DNA of 25,820 nucleotides from Peptococcaceae bacterium BRH_c23 (GTDB lineage Bacteria; Bacillota_B; Desulfitobacteriia; Desulfitobacteriales; Desulfitobacteriaceae): NCBI GenBank assembly GCA_000961805.1, contig LADV01000323.1, positions 1 to 25,820 on the forward strand, in the 5' to 3' direction. Numbering within the stretch: position 1 is the first letter of the stretch; every line of letters starts with the position of its first letter. Made by a program: the position numbers and the translations under genes. The notes beneath the pieces were generated by a model. That model did no database searches and had not been told where the DNA came from. It was given only the letters and a program-made list of their open reading frames with translations. This document shows, piece after piece, positions 24,118 through 25,820 of this stretch.

Positions 24118-25239
24118 TTACCCTTGCCCTCCTGATTGGGGTCTCATTCGTCGAACACTCGCTCCCTTCTTCCAGAGCGAGACTCCCCATAGAATAGGTA
24201 CCCAAAGGGATATAAAAGGCACTATCAGATACTCATCAACAAGTCCGATTTCCATAATTAAAGAAGGACCTCTTATAAACCTGAAAGCAATCCCTAAAAA
24301 TGCAACACCCATTGCCAGGTTCCATTTTAACCCCTTCAAGCCAAAGACGGTTTCTAAACCCCAAATCGCTGCAAAAAAGAGAGAACTGATTTTTAAGACC
24401 GCCGCTCCAAACCAAACCCCCAAAAATATGGATTCAACTCCAGCTACCGTTCGGCTTACTTCTACCATTTTCCCTAAGACAAGTAAACCATAGACCACAC
24501 GGATAGTTTCCGCTGGTCCAAAAACAAGCATTTGGATTAAGACAACCAACGTGTCTAGAATGCCCACCAAGAAAACAGTTCGCCAAACCCCAGTTTTCAA
24601 CTGACGAAGCTCTTGCTTTCCGGTGGGTAGAAAAGCGATAATTCCTGCTAGAAAGAGCATATAGGTCATCACAAAGGGGGTTACTTTAAATGCCCCTATA
24701 AAAATTGGTTTAAATCCCTCACTTAAAATAGGCAAAAGTTCCCCTTGTTCGATCCGAGGTATAGAGAGTCCAATATTCAGAAGCAAGGCGATGACGATCA
24801 GTGGAAAAACTACTTCGGAAAAACCTAACACTTCGATCCCAGAGTTCACTAGATAGAAAACGAGTAATAATCCTCCTAGATAGAACACTCCGAGAGGGGT
24901 TACAGGCATAGTCGAAACCTGATAGATGTCCCCGACTTGCCCCAGCAACAAGCCACCAAGATAACCCGTTATTAGTATGAAAATGGTACCTATGATTTTC
25001 CCGATCCACTTTCCAAGCAGTGTTTCTGAAATCGTCAATAGATTTTTTTGAGGATACTGTTCTAAAAGGGAAAACACCATTAAGCCGTAAGGAATTCCCA
25101 CGGCAAATCCCGGTAAGACACTCATCCATCCATCTCGACCGCCGACTCCAGTCACGATGGATGCTACGGGAAGAAACGTTGTACCAAGGAGTACGGCCGC
25201 TCCTAAGGTCATAAATTGGTGGGGAGAAATTCTTTCCAT
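24118..25239 (-). CDS. gerAB: GerAB-family germinant receptor permease, first copy
   Basis: The 373-residue paralogue of the following gene has the same ten-segment layout. The start is MERISPHQFM at 25239, two bases after the gerAA stop; the in-frame extension to 25311 lies inside gerAA. Compared with the second copy it lacks one residue near 138 (EVLGFSEV versus EVFARFSEV) and has a longer polar tail (GASVRRMRPQSGGQG). The highest divergence lies in segments near 300-320 and at the C-terminus; the N-terminal third is most alike. Confidence 0.92.
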   Translation of the reverse strand: MERISPHQFMTLGAAVLLGTTFLPVASIVTGVGGRDGWMSVLPGFAVGIPYGLMVFSLLEQYPQKNLLTISETLLGKWIGKIIGTIFILITGYLGGLLLGQVGDIYQVSTMPVTPLGVFYLGGLLLVFYLVNSGIEVLGFSEVVFPLIVIALLLNIGLSIPRIEQGELLPILSEGFKPIFIGAFKVTPFVMTYMLFLAGIIAFLPTGKQELRQLKTGVWRTVFLVGILDTLVVLIQMLVFGPAETIRVVYGLLVLGKMVEVSRTVAGVESIFLGVWFGAAVLKISSLFFAAIWGLETVFGLKGLKWNLAMGVAFLGIAFRFIRGPSLIMEIGLVDEYLIVPFISLWVPILWGVSLWKKGASVRRMRPQSGGQG

Positions 25240-25241
25240 GG

Positions 25242-25820
25242 TTACCCCTTCCCATTTGGTCGGGGTTCCTCGACGTCCATGAGTTGAGGACGACGCTTTA
25301 ACGCCCACCATGGTGCCCGAACGAATGTATCTTGTAACAAGGCCCGAATACGCAGCGGGGCTATCGGGCTTAAGTAGGGTACTCCGAAAGAACGAAGGCT
25401 TAGGAGGTGAATTAAGATCGCATAAAGACCCACAGCTACCCCAAAAAAACCAAGAATACCAGCCAAAATCATTAGTGGGAATCGCATGAGCCGAACCGCA
25501 AGACTCAAATCGAAGGTAGGAATAGCATAACTAGACACAGCTGTCAATCCAATGATGATAACCATCAGGGGGCTGACCAGGCCGGCCGTCACCGCTGCTT
25601 CGCCGATAATAAGTGCCCCGACAATCCCGATCGTCTGTCCAATCGGCTTTGGTAAGCGGAGCCCTGCTTCCTGTAATATTTCTAAAGTAATCGTCATAGT
25701 TAAGGCCTCTAAAAGAGCCGGAAAGGGCACTCCTTCCCGACCTGCAGATATACTCATCAAGAGATCTGTCGGTATAATTTCCTGATGAAACGTCGTCACT
25801 GCAATATAGACGCTAGGGGC
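25242..25820 (-). CDS. gerAA: GerAA-family germinant receptor subunit, C-terminal part
   Basis: The frame is open through the right edge of the window, so only the last 192 residues are seen. APSVYIAVTTFHQEIIPTDL at the edge, then REGVPFPALLEALTM and LRLPKPIGQTIGIVGALIIG, are strongly conserved in GerAA proteins, followed by several membrane segments and a polar tail. A GTG at 25799 is internal, not a start. It is the first gene of the ger operon seen here, followed after two bases by gerAB. The N-terminal soluble domain lies outside. Confidence 0.95.
   Translation of the reverse strand, partial: APSVYIAVTTFHQEIIPTDLLMSISAGREGVPFPALLEALTMTITLEILQEAGLRLPKPIGQTIGIVGALIIGEAAVTAGLVSPLMVIIIGLTAVSSYAIPTFDLSLAVRLMRFPLMILAGILGFFGVAVGLYAILIHLLSLRSFGVPYLSPIAPLRIRALLQDTFVRAPWWALKRRPQLMDVEEPRPNGKG

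Noticed and set aside
24116..24205. N-terminal extension of the second gerAB
   Set aside because: The paralogous first copy starts at the matching MERIS, a ribosome site precedes 24115, and the extension would overlap the upstream gene by 88 bases.

Overview
The window looks like chromosomal DNA of an endospore-forming, low-to-mid G+C Firmicute. The gene set and style (TTG and GTG starts, strong GGAGG ribosome sites, a clostridial AbrB with a cysteine-rich tail, cyanophycin genes) suggest a clostridial lineage near Desulfosporosinus or Desulfitobacterium. That placement is inference from gene content; no search was run. Almost everything is on the minus strand, so the biological reading order is from the right end to the left end.

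Region by region, right to left. At 25820-21792 is a gerA-type spore germinant receptor operon: the 3' part of gerAA, two tandem gerAB paralogues, then gerAC. Directly downstream is a small CxxC/CxxC protein matching Gin/CsfB, the anti-sigma-G factor (21763-21500). From 21275 to 16898 follows a near-origin housekeeping series known from Bacillus subtilis: an Orn/Lys/Arg decarboxylase (YaaO-like), holB, ricT (yaaT), yabA and rsmI (yabC). tmk, yaaQ, yaaR, yabB and yazA, present at this place in B. subtilis, are missing. abrB faces the other way (16334-16612), as in B. subtilis, with a good sigma-A promoter and a Spo0A-box-like site just downstream of it. Then come metG and tatD (overlapping), two 3D-domain cell wall proteins (one YabE-like), a CwlD-like amidase, a lipoprotein chitinase-fold hydrolase (GH18), and the overlapping pair rnmV-rsmA.

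Left of rsmA the B. subtilis order is broken. A convergent pair (a GT2 glycosyltransferase and an unrecognised membrane-anchored protein), bracketed by inverted TTCG-rich repeats, sits between rsmA and the sporulation protease gene yabG. Left of yabG are a REP-like 26-bp perfect palindrome, a minimal L,D-transpeptidase, and a cphB-cphA operon for breakdown and synthesis of cyanophycin. The left edge holds the C-terminal end of an IS110-family transposase and about 380 bases without a gene, containing a palindrome in a direct repeat.

How the genes fit together: many concern the spore cycle (receptor, Gin, AbrB with a Spo0A site, CwlD, GH18, YabG, perhaps cyanophycin as a nitrogen reserve), interleaved with conserved translation and replication genes. 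Several intergenic repeats sit exactly where synteny with B. subtilis breaks. The most unusual points are the tandem gerAB duplication, the palindrome array that supplies the 3' end of rsmI, and the repeat-bracketed two-gene insertion. No wholly new defence or mobile system could be demonstrated.
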